DNA of 5,716 nucleotides, taken from positions 1 to 5,716 of the forward strand of contig CAMLKS010000185.1 in assembly GCA_946480675.1 (NCBI GenBank). Reading direction: 5' to 3'. This document shows positions 1-5,716 of this stretch, in pieces. Numbering within the stretch: position 1 is the first letter of the stretch; every line of letters begins with the position of its first letter. The position numbers were made by a program, and so were the translations under genes. The notes beneath the pieces were generated by a model. That model searched no databases and was not told the origin of the DNA. It saw only the letters and a list, made by a program, of their open reading frames with translations. Source of the DNA: an uncultured Bacteroidota bacterium. GTDB lineage: Bacteria > Bacteroidota > Bacteroidia > Chitinophagales > Chitinophagaceae.

Positions 1-815
1 ATATGGGCACTTCTCCATTTGCAAGCGTGCCGTATGCAAGGTTTTCCAATGGCCTGCAAGCAACCAGCAATGGTGGTCTGGGTGTAAGGGGTAGTAATTC
101 ATCAAACCTGTGGCTGGGCTTTTATGAGGCTGATGTTTATCGCGGCTATATAGGTAGCTATGCCGGTAAAAATGAAGACATGGACTTTGGTACCGGTGGT
201 GGCAACACCCTGGGTAGCGTACACCTTACCGTAGCTGCAGTGCCAAAGGTTACAATAGACTCTATTGGTAATGTAGGTGTGGGTACCCGTTTCCCTAAAT
301 ACAGGTTCCAGGTAGATGGCATCACAGGTACATTTAATGATAACGGTATCCGTATTCAAAACACCTCAGCAAGCAGCGGATGGAGCTTGTACTCATCAGC
401 ATCAGGTGCGTTGATAATAGGCCGCAGCGGCAACCTTGGCCAGTTTGATGGTGTATCGGGTGTTTATACTTCTTTGTCCGACCGCCGAGCTAAAACCAAT
501 ATACAGGATGTAACACCGGTATTAAGCAAGGTGATGACACTGGCACCTAAAACATACCAATACAAAATGCAGGGCAATCAGGAGTCAAAACAATACATCG
601 GTTTCATTGCGCAGGATGTATATGATGTGTTCCCGCAGTTTGTAAGTGTGAATACTACCAATGATGGCAATGCTATGTTTGAAAACCAGATGGGTGTGGA
701 CTATGCCAGTATGAGCACTATCGCTATCAAGGCCATACAGGAGCAGCAGGCTATCATCGAGCAGTTAAAGGCACGCATCACAGCGCTGGAACAGCAAGTA
801 GCTAACCAGAAGTAG
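1..815 (+). CDS. Fibre-like protein with C-terminal peptidase S74 (intramolecular chaperone) domain, 5'-partial
   Basis: This is the C-terminal 270 or more residues of a larger protein; the frame is open at the left edge, so the Met at base 3 is probably internal (no ribosome-binding context can be seen). Residues 1-80 are Gly/Ser/Asn-rich and beta-like. Residues 88-106 carry the 'GNVGVGT..P' repeat-type motif common in Bacteroidota tail-fibre-domain proteins. Residues 158-215 match peptidase S74: 'LSDRRAKTNI' (158-167), then 'YIGFIAQDV' (198-206) and 'FPQFV'. In phage endosialidases this domain helps fibres trimerise and then cuts itself off using a Ser and a Lys five residues later. Here these are Ser159 and Lys164, so cleavage before Ser159 would release a 112-residue piece. 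Residues 243-268 form a likely coiled coil. There is no type IX sorting domain or membrane anchor at the C-terminus. Surface location and role are inferred; no phage genes are visible nearby. Confidence 0.85.
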   Translation, partial: MGTSPFASVPYARFSNGLQATSNGGLGVRGSNSSNLWLGFYEADVYRGYIGSYAGKNEDMDFGTGGGNTLGSVHLTVAAVPKVTIDSIGNVGVGTRFPKYRFQVDGITGTFNDNGIRIQNTSASSGWSLYSSASGALIIGRSGNLGQFDGVSGVYTSLSDRRAKTNIQDVTPVLSKVMTLAPKTYQYKMQGNQESKQYIGFIAQDVYDVFPQFVSVNTTNDGNAMFENQMGVDYASMSTIAIKAIQEQQAIIEQLKARITALEQQVANQK

Positions 816-852
816 TACTTACATATAGAAGGCCTGATGTTCCCATCAGCAA

Positions 853-890
853 AGAAGGCATACTATCGCGTATGCCTTTTGTTTTTTATT
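853..890 (+). terminator. Rho-independent terminator of the S74-domain gene
   Basis: A 9-bp perfect stem (855-863 with 870-878), extendable by a G-T and an A-T pair, has a 6-base loop and is followed by a T-rich run (877-890). It lies about 40 bases after the stop at 815. The T run favours + strand use. The convergent gene ending at 909 may share the hairpin, but its downstream T stretch on that strand is weak. A second small hairpin, 6-bp stem 834-839/844-849 with a TTCC loop, sits just before it and has no T run. Confidence 0.8.
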
Positions 891-908
891 ATGGTTGCAA
901 TATTATTA

Positions 909-1367
909 TTACTGCGCCAGTCCCGATGCCAGTCCCACCGTCAATGCGAATATGATAACTAATGCATAAATGCAGATGATAACGATGGTCCATATGCCCA
1001 TGTATTTCAGCATGCCTTTCAGGTGCCCGGTAGCTTGTGCAAAAATGTCGTGGTCATTTCCCTGCAGTGCCCTTTTAGTTAAGTTTGAAAACTTTAACAA
1101 CGCATACACAGGGTAGAAGTAAATAGCCGCCAGAATAACATAAAAAACAGCAAAGAATGCAGGCGAAAGCGGATAGCCCCCTTGTGCCGCCGAAATGGTA
1201 GCCATAAATGCACCCATAAATAACCCCGCAGCAATCATCAGGCCCATGGTCACAAAGCCCACCACCGCCAGGAATTTCCCCCAGCGGGCAGCTTCCAGCA
1301 GGTTATATTTAGCCGTTTCATTGATCACGGTTCCTTGTGTCGGTTGGTCGTTCGGGTAGTTTAGCAT
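909..1367 (-). CDS. Small three-segment membrane protein, DUF5362-like
   Basis: A 152-residue protein of unknown function. The soluble N-terminus (1-20) is polar. Residues 21-31 hold 'YNLLEAARWGK', which resembles the start of the DUF5362 family common in Bacteroidota. Hydrophobic segments lie at about 32-57, 70-92 and 121-147. Between the second and third is a polar stretch (about 93-120, 'KFSNLTKRALQGNDHD') typical of that family. The family call is from memory of the pattern and was not searched. I chose the ATG at 1367. The frame extends upstream to a GTG at 1418, but that start would lie inside the proS terminator hairpin and would add a polar, Cys-containing leader unlike the family. 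No Shine-Dalgarno sequence is visible. The gene follows proS on the same strand after an 89-base gap holding a terminator, so it is probably transcribed separately. Confidence 0.75.
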   Translation of the reverse strand: MLNYPNDQPTQGTVINETAKYNLLEAARWGKFLAVVGFVTMGLMIAAGLFMGAFMATISAAQGGYPLSPAFFAVFYVILAAIYFYPVYALLKFSNLTKRALQGNDHDIFAQATGHLKGMLKYMGIWTIVIICIYALVIIFALTVGLASGLAQ

Positions 1368-1382
1368 AGTAATTTGTTTGCC

Positions 1383-1412
1383 GAAAAATAGGCAACTCCT
1401 ATTAAAAACAAA
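1383..1412 (-). promoter_or_regulatory. Possible Bacteroidota-type promoter for the DUF5362-like gene
   Basis: Reading the minus strand, TTTG (1412-1409) is followed after 18 bases by TATTTTTC (1390-1383). The latter differs from the TAnnTTTG -7 consensus at the last base only. Transcription would begin roughly 10 bases before the ATG at 1367. The upstream element overlaps the T run of the proS terminator, so the two signals would be packed together. The match is short and AT-rich DNA gives chance hits. Confidence 0.35.
1387..1403. repeat. Short perfect inverted repeat upstream of the DUF5362-like gene
   Basis: AATAGG (1387-1392) and CCTATT (1398-1403) are separated by CAACT. The repeat lies between the possible -33 and -7 elements of the DUF5362-like gene, where a repressor site would fit. 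It may also be chance: the arms are only 6 bp. Confidence 0.35.
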
Positions 1413-1436
1413 AGCCACAGCGTTATGCTGCGGCTT
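1402..1436 (-). terminator. Rho-independent terminator of proS
   Basis: On the minus strand a stem forms between 1436-1427 and 1421-1412: four base pairs next to the 5-base loop, then a G-T pair, then five more pairs. It is followed by TTGTTTTTAAT (1411-1401). It begins about 20 bases after the proS stop, in the right orientation and place for that gene. Confidence 0.8.
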
Positions 1437-1456
1437 ATCAGTATGTTATACATTGA

Positions 1457-2938
1457 TTAGTATGCCCTTGCAAACAGTACCCTTTGGGTAGAAGGGTTAC
1501 CTGTCAATATACACTTGCCGGCTTCCTGCTTATTATTCAGCGGTATGCAGCGGATGGTGGCTTTCGTCAGCTCTTTTATCTTCTCTTCCGTTTCAGGTGT
1601 GCCATCCCAGTGTGCCGATATAAAGCCCGGTGTTTCGTCCAGCGCTTTTACAAATTCATCCCATGTATCTATGCTGCGCGTATTCTCCTCGCGGAAAGCC
1701 AGCGCACGGTTAAACAGGTTGCTTTGTATCTCTTCCAGCAGTTGTGCTACATGGTCTGTAATACCATCCAGGGAAACAGGCGCTTTCTCTTTTGTATCCC
1801 TGCGGGCTACTTCCACCTGGTTGTTTTCCAGGTCGCGGGCACCCAATGCTATGCGCACAGGTACGCCTTTCAGTTCATACTCTGCAAATTTCCAGCCCGG
1901 GCGTGTGCTATCATCATTGTCATACTTCACGCGTATGCCTTTAGCCCGCAGTTCTTTTATCAACTGTGCCGCCTTATCGTCTATCTTCTGCCTGGCTTCC
2001 GCATCTTTATTGAAGATGGGTACAATAACCACCTGCAGCGGCGCTATGCGTGGCGGCATTACCAGCCCCTCATCATCGCTGTGTGCCATTACCAGTGCGC
2101 CTATCAGGCGGGTAGATACCCCCCACGATGTAGCCCATACATATTCCATCGTATTGTCTCTGCTGGCAAATTTCACATCAAATGCTTTCGCAAAGTTCTG
2201 CCCCAGGAAGTGCGATGTGCCTGCCTGCAGCGCTTTACCATCCTGCATCAGTGCTTCTATGCAGTAGGTGTCTTCCGCACCGGCAAAGCGTTCGTTAGGT
2301 GTTTTTACACCACGTATTACCGGCAGCGCCATATATTCCTCAGCAAAGCGGGCATATACATCCAGCATTTGTTCGGTTTCGGCTATAGCCTCTTCTTTGG
2401 TAGCATGTGCCGTATGGCCTTCCTGCCACAGGAATTCAGCAGTGCGCAGGAAAAGGCGCGTACGCATTTCCCAGCGCACTACGTTGGCCCATTGGTTAAT
2501 GAGCAGCGGCAGGTCGCGGTAGCTTTGTATCCAGTTTTTATAGGTATTCCAGATGATGGCTTCCGATGTGGGGCGCACCACCAGTTCTTCATCCAGCTTG
2601 GCGGCGGGGTCCACTATCAGCTTGCCTTTATTGTCCGGGTCGGTTTTCAGGCGGTAGTGGGTTACCACGGCGCACTCTTTTGCAAAGCCTTCTGCGTTTT
2701 TCTCTTCAGCTTCAAACAGGCTCTTGGGCACAAACAGGGGAAAGTAGGCATTCTGGTGCCCGGTTTCTTTAAACATGCGGTCGAGTACATCGCGCATGTT
2801 TTCCCAAAGCCCATATCCATATGGTTTAATCACCATGCATCCGCGCACAGCAGAATAGTCTGCCAAACCGCCCTTGAGAACCAGGTCATTGTACCATTGG
2901 GAATAATCCTGTTTACGAGATGTTAAAATATTGCTCAT
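1457..2938 (-). CDS. proS: Prolyl-tRNA synthetase (archaeal/eukaryotic-like class II type)
   Basis: This cytoplasmic enzyme charges tRNA-Pro with proline using ATP. It is complete at 493 residues, the usual length for the type without the bacterial editing insertion and with a C-terminal extension. The class II core runs to about residue 297. The motif 1 region is about 45-71, and the proline/ATP-site loop 'RPTSE' is at 122-126. Motif 2 is '[15 protein letters not shown]' at 155-169, with Arg155 and Glu157. 'TSHFLGQNF' lies at 241-249, and motif 3 around 'WGVSTRLIG' at 272-280. '[15 protein letters not shown]' (286-300) leads into the anticodon-binding domain (about 300-395). The C-terminal domain (396-493) ends in the conserved 'LFARAY'. 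Only two cysteines (464 and 476) remain in that domain, so the four-Cys zinc site known in some relatives appears incomplete. The start ATG at 2938 gives the expected N-terminus; only a weak AGG lies upstream. It has its own promoter and terminator. Confidence 0.97.
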   Translation of the reverse strand: MSNILTSRKQDYSQWYNDLVLKGGLADYSAVRGCMVIKPYGYGLWENMRDVLDRMFKETGHQNAYFPLFVPKSLFEAEEKNAEGFAKECAVVTHYRLKTDPDNKGKLIVDPAAKLDEELVVRPTSEAIIWNTYKNWIQSYRDLPLLINQWANVVRWEMRTRLFLRTAEFLWQEGHTAHATKEEAIAETEQMLDVYARFAEEYMALPVIRGVKTPNERFAGAEDTYCIEALMQDGKALQAGTSHFLGQNFAKAFDVKFASRDNTMEYVWATSWGVSTRLIGALVMAHSDDEGLVMPPRIAPLQVVIVPIFNKDAEARQKIDDKAAQLIKELRAKGIRVKYDNDDSTRPGWKFAEYELKGVPVRIALGARDLENNQVEVARRDTKEKAPVSLDGITDHVAQLLEEIQSNLFNRALAFREENTRSIDTWDEFVKALDETPGFISAHWDGTPETEEKIKELTKATIRCIPLNNKQEAGKCILTGNPSTQRVLFARAY

Positions 2939-2972
2939 ATTAAACCTGGCATACTTTTAGAAGTCTATATCA

Positions 2973-3003
2973 TTGGTCAGGTGGCGCAAAAGTACTAATT
3001 TCA
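2973..3003 (+). promoter_or_regulatory. Possible promoter for the secreted low-complexity protein gene
   Basis: TTG (2973-2975) is followed after 20 bases by TAATTTCA (2996-3003), a partial match to TAnnTTTG (6 of 8 positions). It lies 31 bases before the ATG at 3035. It interleaves with the divergent proS promoter in a gap of only 96 bases, so the two genes may compete for RNA polymerase or share control. The match is imperfect. Confidence 0.35.
2987..2994 (-). promoter_or_regulatory. Bacteroidota -7 promoter element for proS
   Basis: The minus strand reads TACTTTTG followed by CGCC. This is an exact TAnnTTTG match in the 'TTTGCGCC' context often seen at promoters of this phylum. It lies 49 bases before the proS ATG, giving a leader of about 40 bases. 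The -33 element is less clear: the best TTG is only about 15 bases upstream, shorter than usual. Confidence 0.6.
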
Positions 3004-3034
3004 CTAAGCAATCTCACTCTAAAATCCACAAATA

Positions 3035-4285
3035 ATGAAACGTTTCGTTATAACCGGTCTGATGCTCTTAGGGCTTGGATATACCCCGTCGTTTGCACAG
3101 AATAAAAACTACGACGATATATACTACAGCACCAAAGATGCACAAAGAGATGCGGCAGAACAGAAGAAAATAGACGAAGAGAACGAACGTAAACGCCAGG
3201 AGCGCGAAGCTGCGCGCAGGGCACAGGAAGATGCCAATGGCAACTATTCCTACAATAGCAGCAGCAGCGAAGACGATGCCTATATCGATTACGATGACGA
3301 TAGCTATTACAGTAATCGTTTCCGTCGTTTCGGCTACGGTTCGTTCTACAATCCATATTGGGGCTACGACCCATGGTACGGCTACGGCGGTGCCTGGGGC
3401 TATGGTGCCGGCTGGGGTTGGGGTTACCAACCGGGCTGGAGTGTGAGCGTAGGCTGGGGTGGCCCTTACTGGTCATCGTACTGGGGCTGGAGCAACTGGT
3501 ACGGTTATCCCGGCTTCTATAGCTACTGGAACTATCCGGGCTATGCCTGGGGTGGTTGGGGCGGCTATGGCGGTGGCTATTACAATGGCTATTGGGATGG
3601 CTACTACAGCGGTATGTATGGTGGCGGCGCCGGTTATGTGCGCCCGGTATCATACGGCCCGCGTACATCACTTAATAGGTATAGCACAAGCCCTCGTTCC
3701 GGCAGTGGCCTGAGGCAAAGCATGAATACAGCACCGGGGGGCAATACGCGCAGTGGCCTGCGCGAAGCACCGGCAAATACCAATAATCGCATACGCAACG
3801 GCAATACAGAACCAATGCGCAGCGGAGACCGCAATATCGGCACGCAGCGCGATGGTAACCGTACTATAACGGCACCACGCAGTGGCTTACCCGAAAACAG
3901 GGGTACCATACAAACAGCCCCTGCAGGCGACAGGGCACAACCGGTGCAACCGGCACAGCCGCAACGTGGCCGCTTCTTCAATAGCAATGAGAATGGCACT
4001 ATAGAAAGCCGCCCGCAGCAAACCATGCCTTCACAGCAAATGGAGCAGCAGCGTTACGAAGCACCACGCCAGCAACAGCCGCAGCAGCAACAACAACGCT
4101 ACGAAGCGCCGCGCCAGCAACAACAACCGCAGCAGCGCTACGAACAGCCTCGTTACGAGCAGCGTTCTGCACCTACCCGCAGTTACGATAATGGTAATCG
4201 TGGCAGTTTTGGTGGTGGCCGTAGTGGCGGCGGCTTCAGTGGTGGTTCAGGTGGTGGCAGCCGCAGCAGCGGTGGCCGCAGGTAA
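3035..4285 (+). CDS. Secreted low-complexity protein, Gly/Tyr/Trp-, Gln- and Arg-rich
   Basis: I do not recognise a defined function. The 416-residue protein starts with a Sec signal peptide (1-21, cut likely after 'SFA'); no lipobox Cys is present, so it is not a lipoprotein. In order it has: a charged Glu/Lys/Arg/Gln helix, possibly coiled coil (about 34-66); an acidic Ser/Asp/Tyr patch (77-92); a block of about 110 residues (95-203) that is mainly Gly, Tyr and Trp, with 15 Trp; a linker (204-330) with spaced 'RSG' motifs at 221, 239, 262 and 282; a Gln-rich repeat (340-377); and a Gly/Ser/Arg tail (389-416). No lysine occurs after residue 53, although about 39 arginines do, and there is no cysteine. 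Similar proteins of unknown role are, to my recollection, frequent in Bacteroidota. A cell-envelope or extracellular structural role is only an inference. Start: first Met before the signal peptide, with no Shine-Dalgarno sequence. Confidence 0.85.
   Translation: MKRFVITGLMLLGLGYTPSFAQNKNYDDIYYSTKDAQRDAAEQKKIDEENERKRQEREAARRAQEDANGNYSYNSSSSEDDAYIDYDDDSYYSNRFRRFGYGSFYNPYWGYDPWYGYGGAWGYGAGWGWGYQPGWSVSVGWGGPYWSSYWGWSNWYGYPGFYSYWNYPGYAWGGWGGYGGGYYNGYWDGYYSGMYGGGAGYVRPVSYGPRTSLNRYSTSPRSGSGLRQSMNTAPGGNTRSGLREAPANTNNRIRNGNTEPMRSGDRNIGTQRDGNRTITAPRSGLPENRGTIQTAPAGDRAQPVQPAQPQRGRFFNSNENGTIESRPQQTMPSQQMEQQRYEAPRQQQPQQQQQRYEAPRQQQQPQQRYEQPRYEQRSAPTRSYDNGNRGSFGGGRSGGGFSGGSGGGSRSSGGRR
4052..4165 (+). repeat. 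In-frame degenerate tandem repeat encoding RYEAPRQQQ units
   Basis: The unit 'RYEAPRQQQ' followed by Pro/Gln runs occurs at residues 340-354 and 355-367. Shorter 'RYEQP' and 'RYEQR' units follow at 368 and 373. The DNA is rich in CAG and CAA triplets, but the codons are mixed (CAG/CAA, CGT/CGC), so the repeat is better kept at protein than at DNA level. Unit copy number could still vary between strains. Confidence 0.75.
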
Positions 4286-4313
4286 TGATGGTTTATGATT
4301 ATCTTTATAAAAG

Positions 4314-4346
4314 AAAATATCCTGCTTTATGGCAGGATATTTTTTT
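4314..4346 (+). terminator. Strong rho-independent terminator after the low-complexity protein gene
   Basis: A perfect 12-bp stem (4314-4325 with 4332-4343) has a 6-base loop (TTTATG), and its T run continues to 4346. It lies 29 bases after the stop codon. The other strand also has a T-rich run after the stem (complement of 4310-4317), so it could work in both directions, though no minus-strand gene needs it here. Confidence 0.9.
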
Positions 4347-4400
4347 AACATCTCATTTTTAACATAGGTATAGAAATTGATTGCAGATATTTGTTAGCAA

Positions 4401-4428
4401 TTGATTAAACATTAACACTATTTTTTTG
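4401..4428 (+). promoter_or_regulatory. Weak candidate promoter of the FadL-like gene
   Basis: The 164-base gap 4286-4449 holds the terminator and then AT-rich DNA. TTG (4401-4403) with a 17-base spacer precedes TTTTTTTG (4421-4428), one base away from TAnnTTTG, placing a start about 16 bases before the ATG at 4450. The direct repeat AATTGATT (4375-4382 and 4399-4406), 24 bases apart, lies at and upstream of it. All of this is weak because the region is AT-rich. Confidence 0.3.
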
Positions 4429-4449
4429 TCATAGTTGAAAGCACTCATT

Positions 4450-5716
4450 ATGAATATCCGCCCTTACTTATTATCCGCTATATTATTGGGCGCAGGCGCA
4501 GCCGCCTTCGCACAGGATGAAACCGATGCATTGCGTTACTCCCACCTGTCGCCGCAGGGTACGGCCCGCTCTATGGGCATAGGTGGGGCGCTGGGCTCCA
4601 TAGGTGGCGATTTTTCTTCGCTCAGTGTCAATCCCGCAGGTATCGGTGTCTATCGCGGTTCCGAGTTCACATTCACCCCTTCGCTGAAGCTGAACAATAG
4701 CAGCAGCACCTATACAGGCAGTGCAGCCGATGATAATGCCACGCGCTTCACTATCAATAACCTGGGCCTGGTGCTCACCAGCGCCGCCCGTGGCAAGCGT
4801 TATGATAAAAGCAAATGGAAATCTGTTTCCTTCGGCTTTGGCCTCAACCGTATTGCCGATTTCAGCAACAACTATACCTACAGCGGCTACAACAATACCA
4901 GCAGCGCCAGCGAAATATTTGCTATCGATGCTAATTCCGGTGTTAATATCAAGGACGATCGTACATTGGCATGGTTAGGTTACGAAGGTTTTTTAACAGA
5001 TTCATTTGGTAATAATGGGCAATACTATACCAATGTAGATTGGACAAAAGGCCTGAACCAGCAACGTATGGTTATACAAAAAGGGGGCATTACAGATATC
5101 GCTATTTCATTAGGCGGAAACTATATGGAAAAGTTGATGCTGGGTGCTACTTTAGGTATTCCCGTTTTGCGCTACAAACGTGAATCTACTTTCTCTGAAG
5201 TAGATGCTAGCGGCAACAACGATAATAACTTCGACAATTTTTCATATCGTGAAATATTGACAACAACAGGTAGTGGTGTCAACCTGAAATTAGGTGCCAT
5301 ATATAAGCCCGCAGATGCGTTCCGGATCGGCGTTGCTTTCCACACGCCTACATACTTTGGTTTAAAAGATGTTCAGAATACCACCCTAATTACAAATACG
5401 GAAAATTATAAGTTTGATTTGGGTTATGGTGATAATCCGAATACGCGTGTAGATGGCGCTGAGTATATGAGGGAGTATAACATGCTTACGCCATGGCGCG
5501 CCGTGGTAAGTGCCACCGGACTGTTTGGTAAATATGGTTTCATCACCGCCGATTATGAAATTGTAAACCATGCGGCTACCCGGTTCAACTTCGATACAGA
5601 TATGCGCGATTACCAAACCTACATCAACCAGGTTATCAGGAATACCTACAAAATGGCTTCCGTGGTGCGTGTAGGTGCCGAAGGCCGTATCGATGCCTTT
5701 TCTATCCGCCTGGGCT
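4450..5716 (+). CDS. FadL/OMPP1-like outer-membrane beta-barrel transport protein, 3'-partial
   Basis: The frame is open from ATG 4450 to the right edge: 422 residues with no stop. Residues 1-21 are a signal peptide (cut likely after 'AFA', leaving Gln22). The mature N-terminus has the pattern 'GTARSMGIGGALGSIGGD' (37-54), then 'SSLSVNPAGIGVYRGSEF' (56-73). This is the signature region of FadL/TodX-like proteins of Bacteroidota, in which the Asn-Pro-Ala-Gly segment belongs to the N-terminal hatch. The rest alternates amphipathic strands with Asn/Asp/Ser/Tyr-rich loops (e.g. 138-170, 252-266, 306-342), as expected of an outer-membrane barrel. FadL relatives move hydrophobic compounds across the outer membrane; the substrate here cannot be told. 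Codons are richer in GC-ending forms before about 4970 and after about 5490 than between. No Shine-Dalgarno sequence is visible. The full protein is probably some 60-110 residues longer, by comparison with the family. Confidence 0.85.
   Translation, partial: MNIRPYLLSAILLGAGAAAFAQDETDALRYSHLSPQGTARSMGIGGALGSIGGDFSSLSVNPAGIGVYRGSEFTFTPSLKLNNSSSTYTGSAADDNATRFTINNLGLVLTSAARGKRYDKSKWKSVSFGFGLNRIADFSNNYTYSGYNNTSSASEIFAIDANSGVNIKDDRTLAWLGYEGFLTDSFGNNGQYYTNVDWTKGLNQQRMVIQKGGITDIAISLGGNYMEKLMLGATLGIPVLRYKRESTFSEVDASGNNDNNFDNFSYREILTTTGSGVNLKLGAIYKPADAFRIGVAFHTPTYFGLKDVQNTTLITNTENYKFDLGYGDNPNTRVDGAEYMREYNMLTPWRAVVSATGLFGKYGFITADYEIVNHAATRFNFDTDMRDYQTYINQVIRNTYKMASVVRVGAEGRIDAFSIRLG

Noticed and set aside
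102..359. 85-codon minus-strand frame opposite the S74-domain gene
   Set aside because: It is antisense to a well-supported coding region and has no recognisable domain or start context.
1..815. Prophage remnant suggested by the tail-fibre-like domain
   Set aside because: No other phage gene, integrase or attachment site is visible, and S74-domain proteins are common as chromosomal genes in Bacteroidota. It cannot be excluded to the left of the window.
1368..1418. GTG start at 1418 adding 17 residues to the DUF5362-like protein
   Set aside because: The extension would begin inside the proS terminator hairpin and leaves no room for a promoter; the ATG at 1367 gives a family-like N-terminus.
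1484..2926. A 480-codon open frame on the + strand lying opposite almost all of proS
   Set aside because: proS on the minus strand has every motif of its family. The antisense frame has Cys/Phe/Tyr-rich composition with no recognisable domain and is explained by the codon bias of proS. Shorter + frames at 1515-2267, 2268-2522 and 2566-2772 are likewise shadows.
3048..3671. Minus-strand and other-frame open frames over the low-complexity gene (3048-3671, 3068-3430, 3231-3446, 3459-3713, 3634-4026)
   Set aside because: They are His/Arg/Ser- or Ile/Val/Thr-rich reflections of the Gly/Tyr/Trp repeat codons; the + frame has a signal peptide, start context and terminator that fit a real gene.
4015..4170. 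Regular repeats as a possible CRISPR or microsatellite array
   Set aside because: The repeats are in frame, degenerate at DNA level, and have no unique spacers; they encode a Gln-rich protein tract.
4721..5616. Short open frames at 4721-4978 (+) and 5386-5616 (-)
   Set aside because: Both lie within the FadL-like gene, whose frame is continuous from a signal peptide at 4450 to the window edge.

Overview
The window looks like ordinary chromosomal DNA of a Bacteroidota bacterium, probably of the Chitinophagaceae or a close relative. The evidence is: TAnnTTTG-type promoter elements, almost no Shine-Dalgarno sequences before the starts, signal peptides ending in 'FAQ', a C-terminally extended archaeal/eukaryotic-like prolyl-tRNA synthetase, a DUF5362-like small membrane protein, and a FadL/OMPP1-like outer-membrane protein of the kind common in that phylum. 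The family-level placement is inference.

Layout, left to right. (1) Bases 1-815 (+) hold the C-terminal end of a fibre-like protein. It finishes in a peptidase S74 intramolecular-chaperone domain with its Ser-Lys pair intact and a terminal coiled coil; its true start lies left of the window. A strong intrinsic terminator follows at about 853-890. (2) 909-1367 (-) encodes a 152-residue protein with three predicted membrane segments (DUF5362-like), convergent with gene 1. (3) 1457-2938 (-) is proS, complete, with its own terminator at 1402-1436 and a good Bacteroidota -7 element at 2987-2994. (4) 3035-4285 (+), divergent from proS across a 96-bp gap, encodes a secreted 416-residue low-complexity protein: an Arg/Glu-rich helix, an acidic patch, a Gly/Tyr/Trp-rich block, a Gln-rich repeat and a Gly/Ser/Arg tail. 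It has no lysine after residue 53. A 12-bp perfect terminator hairpin ends it. (5) 4450-5716 (+) is a FadL-like outer-membrane beta-barrel, complete at the N-terminus but running off the right edge (422 residues visible, no stop).

The genes appear to be separate transcription units, since terminators or promoters separate nearly every neighbour. Three of the five products are predicted to be surface, secreted or outer-membrane proteins, one is a small membrane protein, and one is a cytoplasmic housekeeping enzyme. I see no mobile element, CRISPR array, tRNA, rRNA or defence cassette. I found no convincing new multi-gene system. The items most worth a second look are the lysine-free Arg/aromatic-rich secreted protein and the self-cleaving S74 fibre end outside any visible phage context. 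The only gene-free gaps are under 170 bases and are described below.
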